From Ancylostoma caninum (taxonomy: Eukaryota; Nematoda; Chromadorea; Rhabditida; Ancylostomatidae): a stretch of DNA of 64,000 nucleotides. Made by a program: the position numbers and the translations under genes. Below are positions 27,301 to 38,852 of the stretch, piece after piece. The DNA is taken from positions 1,612,001 to 1,676,000 of the forward strand of contig JBAJFG010000487.1 of assembly GCA_037903475.1 (NCBI GenBank), in the 5' to 3' direction. Below the pieces are notes generated by a model. The model saw nothing but the letters and a program-made list of their open reading frames with translations. It had not been told where the DNA came from and did not search any database. How positions within the stretch are numbered: position 1 is the stretch's first letter; each line of letters starts with the position of its first letter.

Positions 27301-30300
27301 TTGAGAAGGGCAGAAACCTAGATCTCCAGTCCAACATGATTGAAAACATCAATATCAGCAGCAATTGTACGTACGCCCACAGTAAATGGTAGGGAAAGAA
27401 GTAAAGACAGATTAACAAAAGCGAAGTCATAAGCATTCCGAGTAATGTCTATACTGCTTCTACAGTCAAATCTATGGACAAACAAGTCTACTGAAGAAAC
27501 AATGGTCCACTTGAGCAGAGTTTTCATTTCCGAAGCTGATCCTTTTGAACAGATTAAAATCGTCAAATTTAGATGGAATAAAGGATTTGGCACAATGGAT
27601 AACCAGCATTAGCAGGTCAACACAACGCTAAGTTTCACGTTGAAATAACAAAGATTCCTGACGAATCTACGAACAATTGTAGATCTGCTACCCTTTTCGT
27701 TTAACTTCTCGCTATTCAAATATGCACTTTTAAGCCGACTCGCGGCTACTAACTGAACGACACTCATTGGTTCCAAAGTTACCAGCACAACAGTTCACGA
27801 GTCTTTCGGAGTTCATTCATGTCGGGCCGACATTAAATCACTGACTCAAAACTTACTTAATAAGCTGAGAGGTTCTAGGAATCATTCGTTCTGCAAGTCC
27901 ATCGTCCTCATCTCTCGGCTCGAGAAGCTCGACGACGAGAGGTTTAGGGCTCCTAATATGATCCTCTGTAGTTTTACGGAAATCTTACACATTTGCAGTT
28001 ATGGTGCAATCGACCCTCTCGGGAGATCCTCGGTTAATGAACTCAAACTCAACTAACGCCAAAGTTATAAGCTGGTCATGGTCAACTGGCAGTTAGACAA
28101 CACTATTAACGCTATAGGATAACATATCCTATAAACAACTAGTTCGACAGAGGTTCCAGACCATGGCAATGTTATCCGATATTCATGTGTCTGAGTTCTG
28201 AGCACTAAGATAGACCGGGAGTAGCTCAGATGTCACCAAGAAAGAGTGGCACTAATCGTGTAGTCAGATTAAGAAGTCCACATTCCACGTCAGACTGGTC
28301 AGCACAGAATTAATGATGAACTGCGACAACTAAGCATCACATCATCTGCTCCCCACAAAAATCTGTTGTGGAAAAATCTTACTTTTTTTTCTAGAATACC
28401 ACGGATAACCATCCGGCATCAAGCAAACAGCTATTCCACTGAGTGAACTGAAATAACACAGTTACTACTGTTAAGCCCAAACCAGCTAACAAATAGAACT
28501 GCATAAGCTTCATTTATAGTGCTTCGAAGTCTGATGCGGTCGGATAACAAAAGATAGGTACTGATTTGAGTTATCCGATGATTGATACGCATCTTTCGTC
28601 ATCCGACCAGATCGGACTCCGCTGAACCATAAATACAGCTATAGCTACAAAGCGTCGCCTAACCACCAGCTGACCCACTTGAATTTCTCTTACAAACTGA
28701 ATTCCAGAGATTACAAAATGACTCTGAATGTGTGAAGAGGATACTCCGAAATAAAGAGGAGAAGATGCTACTGTTTCAGTGGAAGGAGTCACACAAACTC
28801 ACGCGGTCAATAAGAAGACCTTTTCCTTAATCGCCTGCATAGCTTCGTTGCATGAAGGTTTGCGTTCAAATTCGACAATTCCTTCGCCGGTAGGACGACC
28901 CTTCTCGTCGACTATGTGCACAGCGCGCTCTACGTCACCAAAATGAGAGAATGCATGATACAGCATCTCATTTGAGACAGTAGGTGAAAGCTCTTTTACA
29001 CGTAGAGCAGCGCCGTGCACAGCGAAACGCACGCGGACTTGACGTCCGTGAATAACACGGCCATCAATCGCCTCCTTAGCGCTTTCCGCATGAGCTCGAG
29101 TATCCTACGAAAATCATTCTTAGTTAAAAAGTGGAATATAGAAAGACAGAATGAAAAAGACCAAGAAAATGTTGCGCGCACAGTGCACCGGGTAAAGTCC
29201 ACTTAAAGATCTGTATAATAAACACAAGTAGTACACACCAAACAGCAGTCTTCCCAGTCCAGACATGTGAAAAAGGTTCTAGGTGCGACAATCAGTAGCA
29301 TCGATGAATTTATGTACCATAGTCCAGGCAGTTACACAAGCTACGAGAGCTTCGATACAGCTTTTAAAATGGGTTGTTAAGTCCATAGGAAAAATGGATC
29401 AGTGGTACGTCAACATGTACGTCTGGTGTTCGGTAAATCACAGCCCCACACAAAGCTCTGCACGACGGGGTAGGTATTCATAGAAGGAATTGTGGTTGTA
29501 AAGAGTCAACTGGGGAAGCGATAACAAATCATGTCGCCGAACTTAAAACCTCTGTCATCATCAGGAATATCCTACTAGCCCGGGCACTGTGCGCAACAAT
29601 CAAAATCGTCTAAAGAAATGATCGCGCATTCACCATTCTTAAAAATGCGAATCCTTTACCGCTGAGATAGCATTCAGCGATGTCGCCATGCGGTGAGAAC
29701 AACTCCTTGAGCTCAGCCTCTTTCACCTCGTTTGGCAGATTGCCGACGAAAAGCCGGCAACGACCAGTGAACTTCTTTTTGGGCAGATCGCCCATAAGTT
29801 CTGACTCGGTGAAAGCCATGCCCGAGAAGCTGCCAGCACCGCGCTGTGGGCCACCGCCCATCGACATGCCGCGATGCATGTCCGAGCCTCCTCCATTGCT
29901 TGAGCGATGATGGTCACGACGAGAACGACTGCTGAAATCAACCTAACCTAGTGGCATGTATAAGAGTATTTTCGAAAAATTGACGATCACATAATGCATG
30001 ACCGAGCTCTATTTACTGCACTGTCACAATGTCACTTCACTAGAGGAAAACTTGCAGATTTCAGAAATCCTCCAAAGGCGGTGTTTTCTTAAGAAAATGA
30101 GAAAAAACCCTCTAGAATATTTTGCTCGCCGCAATAACAAGCTCTTTTTGGAGAACTCCAACGATAATTCATGTCGTATATGAATTTATTTTATTTTGAC
30201 ACTGCATCACATCGAACCATCGACAGTAGTTGGCACAAGCACCTTCTCGAGGAAACTTGCCCTCGGAGCGAACGCGATGAGGGGGATCACCGATTAGTAG

Positions 30301-32558
30301 TGTAGCTCAAGTACATTTCAGAGAAAAAAAGAAGAAAGATGAAATATCCTTCTTTTCACTTAGAATAGTAAGAATCTCTGTTCCATCTATGTAGGGACAG
30401 AAGACCATCCTACGAAGTGTATTCACTTCCATCAGCTATGGTCAAACCTATAAATTTCTCTAATTTAAACCGTTCAACTGAATCACTAATTCCTTGTGCT
30501 ATTTGGTCGTCTCGATCACCCCTCAAGTTCCAAAAGCATAAACTAAACTGACAAGATCTCAAATGCGAGAAATACTAGCCGGCTACTAATCTGGTGTAAG
30601 AAGGGCAAAAGAATTTGACGTTGCTCTGAAGGGATTAAAGCTGACTCAGAGGGGTCTCAGGTGATATGTCTCAAAGGAATATATTCCCTACCATATCAGC
30701 GGAATATGTTCTATGTCACAAAGAGATATACGAGCAACTCCGGTGGTCGGGATCAGTGCCATGTTGCATGCGGTGTTGTGCCTACTGCGGAGCTCGATCT
30801 CCTGGCCTCCTACAAGTGGCAAGACAAAATGTAGTTTCCAGCCGAATTTCAGTCATAACAGCGACAGTGTGAACTTGATGACCTAGAGGAGGATTACCAG
30901 ATTAAACAGTTCCCGCCTCTTGTTTTAAAAGGATAAATGATGCCTTCAGGTATATTAAAAAAACAATAGCGAGTAGTCGCTCTTCCTCGATAATGCATAG
31001 GAGCGAAAGCACACGTCAGTATTGCACAGAATTGCTTAGAAACCTAAGCAAAGAAGCACTCCTGAAACAACTTTGCAACTGTACATTCACAACAAATAGC
31101 AGCTTCCTAGTAAAATGAATAGCTACTCTGACTGAAGCTACAGATCATTAAAGTACAAGCTCGTTAATAGACGCAAACTCCTCTCAATATCTCAATATTT
31201 AAAACATGAAGGAATCAGGCGTGGATGTACCTCTGTAAAAGATATTTCAACTTTGTTTCAATTTATTTCAATTTTTGGTTATTCTGTACGAGGAACACCT
31301 TTGCTCCCACTCAGGCTGTAGCAATACCGTACTGAAACGATAAGACTCTGCGTCGCCATCTCTCTGGTCGACGACGCTAGCGATACTTTGTCCAAAATCG
31401 ATCGGTATCGGTCGTCGTCCTTGGCAGCGACAACATCGCTTACTATACTTTACGAGAATTATAGCAGCAGCCTCGCAAAGATAGTTTCACAGCTTGTACA
31501 TGATGAAATCAGATCAGTTTACCCACTAAGTCCACTGCATACTTCTCATCGACACCGTCGCTCGCTAATCCAGAAATATTACTGCGAATTCTTATATTTC
31601 ATCAAAAACAAAGACCTGCGTTGAATAGCGTCCGTTGAAAACAAAAGTTGTACACAAATGGCTAAGGCTGAGCAGTCGCGCGACCACAGCATAGTGGAAC
31701 ATACCATGAGCCTCAGACATGTTATGGAACCTTTCATGATGCGTTTGGTAAACAATTAAGGCTGCGGTTATACTCCTAGAGGAGTACAGCAGCTAGCATC
31801 GCCGTCGCGACTTCATTTTTAGTACGTATCGATTGTAGACGGACCGAAGTTTGCGACTGACCGTCTCGACCCGCCCACAATCAATACGTATCAAAAATGA
31901 AGTCGACAATCTTTGGCGATGCTAGGTGCTACGCTGTTCGAATCTAGCTGTCCATAATCCCTACTCCTTTTGAAAAATTCTCAGAGTAAAAGCAGAACCA
32001 ATACTATAATCCTACTATTATCAAGACAATTTTTTATGACAGCAAAGGTGCCCGAAAGTCGCCCAATTGTCGTCGATCCTTAGAATACTTCTCGATATTT
32101 GACAAAGAAAACCTATGAACTCAGAGAGTAATACATAAGCAACTGAAACGAGCACTTCTGTGCATTGCGAGTGACAGATTAGAGAACTTTGAAAAGTGAC
32201 ATTCGTGTCATAATTTCAACAGAAGTTATTTATGATTTGACTCTAATGAGAAGTTACACTCAGGTAACATCGATCCAACTCCATGAGCAGTCCTGTCCTG
32301 GGTAATGAGTGGCGCAGAGTAAAACTTGCTAATAACAGCAAACTGTAAGAAAGAAAACCTGAAAGTCTCTCAGCTGGGGTGAAAAAGAGACGGTTCTAGC
32401 GGTCCCTTCACTGACAGATTCCACAGAACATCACAACATATGGTGGTAAATTTTGAAAAATCGTACCCGTCATCATCGTCCCGTCCACTCCTGCGGCGAT
32501 CATCGTGACGGCGTTCGTCGCGCTTGTTGTTGCGGTCATTATTGTTGTGGCGAGACAT
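24342..32558 (-). CDS. nono-1: DBHS-family RNA-binding protein (NONO/SFPQ/PSPC1 homologue)
   Basis: DBHS proteins bind RNA and DNA in the nucleus and act in transcription, splicing and RNA retention. Nine exons join in phase: 32558-32467, 29931-29634, 29104-28803, 27952-27857, 26449-26253, 25114-24953, 24885-24667, 24612-24520 and 24463-24342, giving about 526 aa. A short Arg/Asp-rich N-terminus is followed by RRM1 (from about residue 88, CRLFVGNLP, SGKGFAFLRM) and RRM2 (from about 163, ALRVKELSP, GRPTGEGIVEF). Next come the NOPS segment (PLVVELLEPRDEDDGLAE), a charged coiled coil (about 290-375), and a Gly/Pro/Met-rich tail ending EKRMRR. A TTTTCCAG acceptor 9 nt before the ATG supports trans-splicing. 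Introns 1 and 3 carry MITEs. The exon 8 donor (C|GTGGGC) is the weakest junction. Confidence 0.92.
28506..28640. mobile_element. Short MITE, TTTATAGTGC family, in nono-1 intron 3
   Basis: It begins TTCATTTATAGTGCTTCGAAG, carries GCGGTCGGATAACAAA, and ends in the complementary CATAAATACAGC. It shares layout and motifs with the copies at 13248 and 18458 and lies about 165 bp beyond the exon 3 donor. Confidence 0.55.
31316..31490. mobile_element. MITE, GGCTGCTGCTATA family, in nono-1 intron 1
   Basis: It starts near AGGCTGTAGCAATACCGTAC and ends near ATTATAGCAGCAGCCTC, so the ends are degenerate inverted repeats. A central GATCGATCGGTATCGG-type block with GC-rich flanks is shared with the other copies. 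This is the most diverged of five related loci. Confidence 0.45.
31759..31950. mobile_element. MITE, GGCTGCTGCTATA family, in nono-1 intron 1
   Basis: It starts AAGGCTGCGGTTATACTCCT. It contains CTAGCATCGCC and, near the other end, its complement GGCGATGCTAG. The centre holds ACGTATCGATTGT opposed to ACAATCAATACGT, so the whole element folds back. The copy at 52579-52755 shares the same order of motifs. Confidence 0.6.
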
Positions 32559-32733
32559 GTTGCTGGCCTGGAAAATAGCTGTTTGAAAATGTGTTTGGTT
32601 CAACCTAGCAAAAACGAGCCGAAAGAATGTCCCATATGCACGAGCTAGGACGCCCTTTTCTAAAAAACGTAGAGGAATATTATTTCAAAGTGTAGGAGTG
32701 ACCATGTAGACCCACATCTCTATCCTTGTTCTC

Positions 32734-32976
32734 TGATAACTGTGCAGCACGAACAGAGGCCAAACGCCGTAATGGTTCGAGTAGAAACCCTAGCAGCAAC
32801 AGTTGTCAGTTGCTGCCATCCTCTCCTTGATTGCTGCCCTCAGCAATTGCTGCTAAAGAGCCGACAGATTGAGCAGCAATCGAGGGGAGGATGGCAGCAA
32901 CTGGGAACCGTTGCTGCTATGGTTTCTACTCGAACCATTACTCCACCCGAGCTGCGTTTGTGCTGCACAGTTATCA
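32734..32976. mobile_element. Imperfect fold-back element beside the nono-1 start
   Basis: It begins TGATAACTGTGCAGCA and ends with the exact complement TGCTGCACAGTTATCA. The arms also match further in (TAATGGTTCGAGTAGAAACC, AGTTGCTGCCATCCTC). The loop is about 60 nt. It sits roughly 170 bp upstream of the nono-1 ATG. A shorter relative built on ATTGCTGCCATCC lies near 55290-55400. Confidence 0.65.
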
Positions 32977-33118
32977 CAGGTTAAAGATGTGTTGTATAGT
33001 TGGAAGAACTAGTAGATAAAATAAAACTAACAAAGTGAGTGCATGAAGTCGCAATTTTCCATCAAAACGAGACCTATATGGTTAGGAGGCCAATCCAACT
33101 TATACAGGCCGCCGAGCC

Positions 33119-33395
33119 AGTCTGTCTCGGACCCGTGTGCCACTTTACCTCCGGGCTAGGTAAACTCTGAAAAAAAAGAACCCCGAGCCAGAGCGCCGCT
33201 TCGCGGCGCTCTGTCTCGGGGTTCTTTTTTTTCTGTCTTGGACCCGTGTGCCACTTTACCTCCGGGCTGGGTAAACTCTGAAAAAAAAAGAACCCCGAGC
33301 CAGAGCGCCGCTTCGCGGCGCTCTGTCTCGGGGTTCTTTTTTTTTCTGTCTTGGACCCGTGTGCCACTTTACCTCCGGGCTGGGTAAACTTAAGG
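33119..33395. repeat. Tandem array of hairpin-bearing units (about 112-bp period)
   Basis: The motif GACCCGTGTGCCACTTTACC recurs at 33130, 33241 and 33354. Between successive copies lies a near-perfect stem: A-rich run, GAACCCCGAG, CCAGAGCGCCGC, a TTCG tetraloop region, GCGGCGCTCTG, CTCGGGGTTC, T-rich run. Two complete hairpins are present. The stem ends in a T tract, giving a terminator-like look, although the context is eukaryotic. Frames read through this array are repeat artefacts. Confidence 0.8.
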
Positions 33396-33531
33396 TAAAC
33401 CACACGAAGCGCAGCTTCGCCGCGCTTCGCGGATGACAGTGATTTTCTGCGAAACTGCTTAGCTCCTGAACGGTTTGAAAGTTAACTCTTATCATGTTCA
33501 ATATGAAAAGCTTCTACATGGTCCGTTGTAT

Positions 33532-34343
33532 ACAGAAACTTAAAGACAGTCCGGGGGGGACACTTGATCCGACCGAGTCCTTTAAACTTTTGAACGCTGA
33601 CGTGCTCCTAACTACCGTACATGATGACAATGTAGCAGAAGGTAGTGGACCACAAAGTAATTGGGAAATTAGAAAGAAAAGAAGGAAGCAAAAAAATAGA
33701 AACCAATCTGTTCATTAAGAGAGCGAAATACAACTTATGAGATTGGTGCGAATTATAATACTATGTCGCGCTTCAAAATGAATTTTTCCTAAGTAATTCA
33801 TAGGTTTTTTTAATTATTCTCAACCACGAAGTTTTTGTACAACAGTTTAAGCTGACGCATTTCCAGTTGCAGAAGAGTACTGTAGTTCTTAGAGTGGAAT
33901 TTGAAGGTCATACCTAAGCGAGGACTAACTGATCTGTTACAAATTCGAGATTTGAACTATCCTAATTTTTCTTCACAAAACTGCAAATCCACTGAATACA
34001 GTACGGTCATGCCACTTGAATAAAGATATCATTAGCTTATGGTGAATCATCAGATGTTTCCAAGAGCTATCTCGCTGACAATATCAGAAATGCGCGAAAG
34101 AGAAATCAATAGGACACTATGACCGTCGTTCAATCGCGGAACTTTTGGAGAATTACTACAAATCTTTACGACTGTTTATATATGCATGGATCCTTATATG
34201 GTCGTTGTGAGGACATACAGTGCGTTTCCTGAAACATACACTGCCATCCTCGCCCCGATCGAACAAAGCGGCGCGTCAGCGTTCAAAAGTTTAAAGGACT
34301 CGGTCGGATCAAGTGTCCCCCCCCGGACTGTCTTTAAGTTTCT
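33532..34343. repeat. Inverted repeat pair with 73-bp arms
   Basis: The sequence from 33532 (ACAGAAACTTAAAGACAGTC onward, through GATCCGACCGAGTCC) recurs inverted at about 34272-34343 with few changes. The arms are separated by about 660 bp of AT-rich DNA that contains no recognised gene. This may be a non-autonomous transposon or two copies of one repeat in opposite orientation. Confidence 0.55.
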
Positions 34344-35018
34344 GTCCGTTGTATGCGCAGCAACAGGGATCCTCACGCGTTCAAGTCGTTTTCATTTGTG
34401 ATAGCGCTGAAAGTCGAAATTGTTATTGTTCGGGCACAATTAGCTTTTAACTGGAATAAACTGCGTAAATGTTCTATTCGTATTTTGTAAGCACAATGTT
34501 AAGCTCATGGAGTGCCCCATTTGTTTCCCTGACCGTTAATTTCCAATTTCTATTACTACTTCATGCTTTAGAAGGAGTGCGGTGAAAATTTCCGTACAAC
34601 TCTGCTGTATTTGGATGATTCACGTTTCTGATTGCGAAATCACAGTCGCTTCAGCAGTGGTTCTCCCATTCTGCTTTAAACATCCAAGATATTCCGTTTT
34701 CTTAGCAAATTAGATGTCCTAATTGAAGATTTCCATGTTGTACACATACATATACATGGGAGTGTCATTGGGTGTGTCAATTTTCGCAATTGAGCCTGTG
34801 GCGGCGGGCAAAAGAGGTGGGGCGAGGCGAGTGGGTCAATGACAGCGTGACCTGTCATCCCTCGCGCGGCGATGGGGGGGTCTGCGCTTTATAGAGTAAG
34901 ATACTCGGAACCTGTTAACCCCGAAGAAGCTTTGAAAAATCATAACGATGGTTTCTATAACACTAAATGCGGAAAAACGAGTAGATAGTACTGCATACAG
35001 ATAGGTACAGATTTCGAA

Positions 35019-35067
35019 GTCTTGAACCTGTGTCTACAACCACGCAGCATTAGCCACTCAGCCGCCA
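35019..35067 (-). mobile_element. tRNA-like SINE head (fragment)
   Basis: On the minus strand an A-box-like TGGCGGCTGAGTGGCTAATG is followed about 20 nt later by a B-box-like GGTTCAAGACT. The spacing is shorter than in a functional tRNA and no acceptor stem is visible, so this is most likely a tRNA-derived SINE fragment. Confidence 0.4.
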
Positions 35068-35202
35068 AGTGAAATTTATACTAAATGAGTGGGGCAGTGT
35101 AAGATGAGTGCACGTCTCTATGGTGAAAAAGAGGCTCAGTCGCAACCCTGACGCACACGTGTGTGGCCTCGGAACGGTCGAGGTGGCGTGGTATCTCCAT
35201 GC

Positions 35203-35203
35203 A

Positions 35204-35257
<54 letters not shown>

Positions 35258-35269
35258 GATATTATTATT
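35203..35269. repeat. ATT trinucleotide microsatellite
   Basis: About eighteen uninterrupted ATT units are followed by a short interruption (GAT) and a few more. Long isoleucine, leucine or asparagine run frames here are artefacts of the repeat. Confidence 0.95.
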
Positions 35270-36009
35270 CCATACATTCCTAATGAAAATACCACATTGC
35301 CTCGAATATTCGCAAGGTCACCCACGTTTGCGCCATGGCTCCGACAAAAAAAAAACTGAAATTTAGACAAGGGGGGTATTTGTGCAAGTTTATGCCATAT
35401 TTCTGCTCTGATCATGTTGGGTGTGTAGTTGTTCATCCGCAGAGCTATGCCGCCTATTCACAAACGAATGGGTTACGAGGGCAACTCCGATAAACAACTC
35501 CACGGTGCAGCTGTTTATCCGAAACCTCCGGATATACGGCTCCGCTGTGGAACCGTTTATTCGAATTTGGTTGGAAACCAAAAAGACAAAAAGGCTGTCT
35601 TTAATGTCAGTTTCTGGGGTCTCCGTTTTGTAGATGACCAGATCAGTTCTTGTACAGAACTGTAGTAGTTTTGTCCTTGAAAGAGACTGCGAAGCGAAGC
35701 GGTTTTCCAGAACGTAGCAGGTTATCGGCTGTGTGGCTGTTTAACGTAGCTGTTTACGCCAAAGATGACACATCCATAGCGGATAAACAGCTCCTCCTCC
35801 CCAATCATGGTGAGAGGATTTCTATCGCAGCTAGTCTGATGTGATGACAGACCAGAACATGAGTAGCGTGTGGTCCGTTCTCCTACCTCTGAGAAAGAAG
35901 TTCTGCGGGTAAAATGGAGTTAGGGGGGGGGGTTACTTGGCGCTGGTCGATACTACGACTTGTCCTACACTGTTTTGACTTGTTTGCACTTTAGGTAACT
36001 ATAGTCATA

Positions 36010-36078
36010 CTCGTCGTTTCGGACAGACTATACATATAGTCGGATAGACTATATGTATAGTCCGTCCGAAACGACGAG
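36010..36078. repeat. Palindrome CTCGTCGTTTCGGAC
   Basis: CTCGTCGTTTCGGACAGACT and CATATAGTC are mirrored by GACTATATG and GTCCGAAACGACGAG, making an almost complete palindrome of 69 bp. A third copy of one arm (ACTCGTCGTTTCGGACAGAC) lies at about 36253, so the fold-back probably belongs to a larger element that extends rightward. Confidence 0.65.
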
Positions 36079-38275
36079 TTCGCCCACGCACGCAGGAATC
36101 GAGAGGCGGCGCGGCTGAGACGTATCCTGTTAGCTGCCACGTCACAGCCAAATCATTGTGGAGATAATGATGGAACGTGATACGCAGATTAGAGATGATG
36201 ATGTGGAGTGCTGGCCAGCGTGGCCACCTCTCCATCCCAGCGTGCACGGGCGGACTCGTCGTTTCGGACAGACTATACCTTGGGTGAGCTAACAAGTCAA
36301 AGCGTTCCGGGATAGGATCCATGAACTCATAACCAGGAGAAGCTAGGCTAGCAAACAAAGGTTGACGTCCTGCGTCTCCTAGCGTTACGTAGTCCATGCT
36401 ATAACCGATAGCAGTAACCCTGACAGGGCAGCTTGGTTATCGTTTCATGAATCCTAGCCCTGGAGGTGTCAGCGGGAGGCGGCACTTAGTTACCCGAGAT
36501 GTTAGGTGCAGCCGGAGCAAGGCCTGCTGAATAGAACTGATCATAGCAAATATCATTCCGCTCATAATTATCTGTGGGCTCTCAAAGGACTTTAAGGCAT
36601 TCCCATTAAATGGGAATTGGTGATATCAAAGATTCAGAAAGGAAAATGAAGTCTAAGAAGATTTTACATCGATAATCGTCGAAAATAAGGGAGAGGTTCT
36701 TCAAAACACTTTTCAAGTGAATTCGGTTAGCAATTTTTTCTCATCAAATAGTTGTACATATGATGAAGTGGCCTAGAACAATTTCATCACTCCATCATGA
36801 AAATCACTACCAAAATTAGAACATTGCATTGATGTCTTAGTGCCGACATTAACTGCGGAGCGCGCTCGCTTCTCTTCGTGCCAGATGCCACGGGTAACTA
36901 AGGACCCGCACCCGGTGTCAGCTAACATGTCAAAACATCTAGGACAGGCCAAGTTATCGACTTTTGTTAGGTGCCCCCCCCCCCCCCCCAACTTCATTTT
37001 GCCCTCCTATAAGCCGTCATAGGCTTCACCTTGGAAGCCTAGGCTAAGATTCAAGGTTTTAAACTCAAGTCACGGACCTGTACGGAAGAAGGGAATTAGG
37101 GTGTCTCCAGCTCTGTTCCCTTCCCCCTGGAAGTCTGTTAATTCTCTGTTAAGATATGGAAAGGAAAGGATGAAGTGTGAACTCAAACCAGCAGCACCAC
37201 CAACGAGCTGATTCACCATCCGGTTCGGAATCCTAGAGGATTCCAGTCAAGTTATTATCAAGCCCTTTGAGGGAAACCCTACGACGGACTTGGGAACTAC
37301 ACTGGACCCATTCGTCTTTTGCAGGAAATTGCAAAAGTGGAACGAAAACTCAGAAGCAAGAAGAAAAAGCACAGGAAACAGCCCACCCACAGCGGAACAC
37401 GTATCCGAATGGACAACACGACCCAGCACGACGCGGATCGATCGGCGCCGCGCTCTGCGTCTCTCGTCCGCCGTCTTCGTCTCACGCTATTACGCGCTCT
37501 CCCGCTGGACTCTCGTTCTTTGCGCTCTGCCCGTCTTCGGTGGGATTTTCGCCGGGCGGTAACTTGAATGGCTATTATTACTTTTGAGTCCATTTCGTGC
37601 TAAGCTTCCGCTTCCTGCTGTCAGCTGTGAATTTGGCGAAACTAGGGATGAGGGGGAGAGCGTAAACGTTGTCCTATCCCTGGGCCTAAGCCTAAGCCAG
37701 AGGGCCTCCCCAACTCGTTTTTCCTTATGGATTTTAGTTGGGAGGTGAATTGAGACTATCATGTCCATCTACCGTGTATAAAATAGGGTTCGCCTCCTTT
37801 TAGTCTCCTTATCCCTCTGTTAAAGGGCTGTAGAAGTTCAGATTTTGCGACGCTGTAAATACTAGTTTGATATATCTGCATACATTGTGGTTTGTCAAAT
37901 GAATATGGGCAAAATGGGACAAGTTCGGCTTCTTTTTGCAATGCAGAAGTATAGTATGTCAGTCTAGAGGTCGGTGTGTCCAGGACGACCAGAATGGACC
38001 TTCAAGGCCCCAGAATTATTTTTCCTTTGTGGGGGGGGGGGGAACTAGCCTTCACAGGTAGAAAAGAAGTAATGACTAAAAATTCTCCGGAATATAATCT
38101 ACATAGGAGGTGAGCAAGACTAGATAACGGGGGGGGGGGGGTCATCCAGACACTGCATTGCTATTTAACACTATATGCCAGTTGTATAGTACACCTAGTG
38201 TGCCTACCGTTATAACATCCTAAAATGACATCCTCCTATTGCATGTAAAGGCTCGACCTGTGATAAGGGGAAAAA

Positions 38276-38527
38276 CCGTGGTGGACGCGGGGGGGGGGGG
38301 GCGCTCAATTTTTGCAATTTCTTCACGAAACCGATAAAAAAATTGTATTAGTTTATTTTTAATTGTTCGCCTTTATTATTATTTCTGAGTAATTTTTATA
38401 ACTACTTATTATTATGATTCATATTCTTATTAGTTTTATTTTTCATCTGGGTCATCAAAGCGGCGGAGACCCCGCTTTTCTACGCAAGCCCCCCCCACCT
38501 TCCGCCCACATTCTGCGTCCGGCACTG
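38276..38527. mobile_element. hAT-like MITE, copy B
   Basis: It starts CCGTGGTGGACGCGG and ends TGCGTCCGGCACTG, degenerate forms of the CAGTGGCGGACGCAG ends of copy A. A G-rich run lies just inside the left end, and the AT-rich core matches the other copies. No duplicated flank is visible. It sits about 325 bp before the CDK5RAP1-type start codon. Confidence 0.65.
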
Positions 38528-38852
38528 GTGGATAGTACCGTACAACATAAAAGAAAGAGTAGAAAGGCATTGACTCACAAATAACGTAGGATTTGGATGA
38601 GATTGGGATTTCTCTCGTTCATATTCGAAGATCTTAAATTTTTGGGTATGGGACATCATATAACCTGGAATGGGCGGTGCTGACGGGCTCTGCGATTGGC
38701 CAGTCGGGTGAACTGGCCCGTCGTACATAGAGCGTGGCCGCACCCATTTTTCAGGCATAATGCGCCATGCCTTTGATTTTTCAACGAAGCACTTTATTGC
38801 TTGCCATTTCGTGTTAGGAACACTTCTGGTTGGAGTACAGTTTTCTGTTCAG

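Larger units (their letters stand above)
34344..38275. other. Intergenic repeats, no recognised gene
   Basis: It holds an ATT microsatellite, a SINE-like head near 35019-35067, a palindrome at 36010-36078, homopolymer G/C tracts near 36967, 38030 and 38130, and a GC-rich stretch at 37270-37600. The last has overlapping open frames in four reading frames. One of them follows a fair acceptor (CTTTTGCAG at about 37322) and encodes a basic peptide starting EIAKVERKLRSKKKKHRKQP. I cannot join it to other exons. Confidence 0.4.

Noticed and set aside
33074..33501. Open frames of 80-110 codons with internal repeats
   Set aside because: They arise from the tandem hairpin array; the repeated peptides mirror the DNA period.
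35050..35436. Long isoleucine-rich and leucine-rich open frames
   Set aside because: They are translations of the ATT microsatellite.
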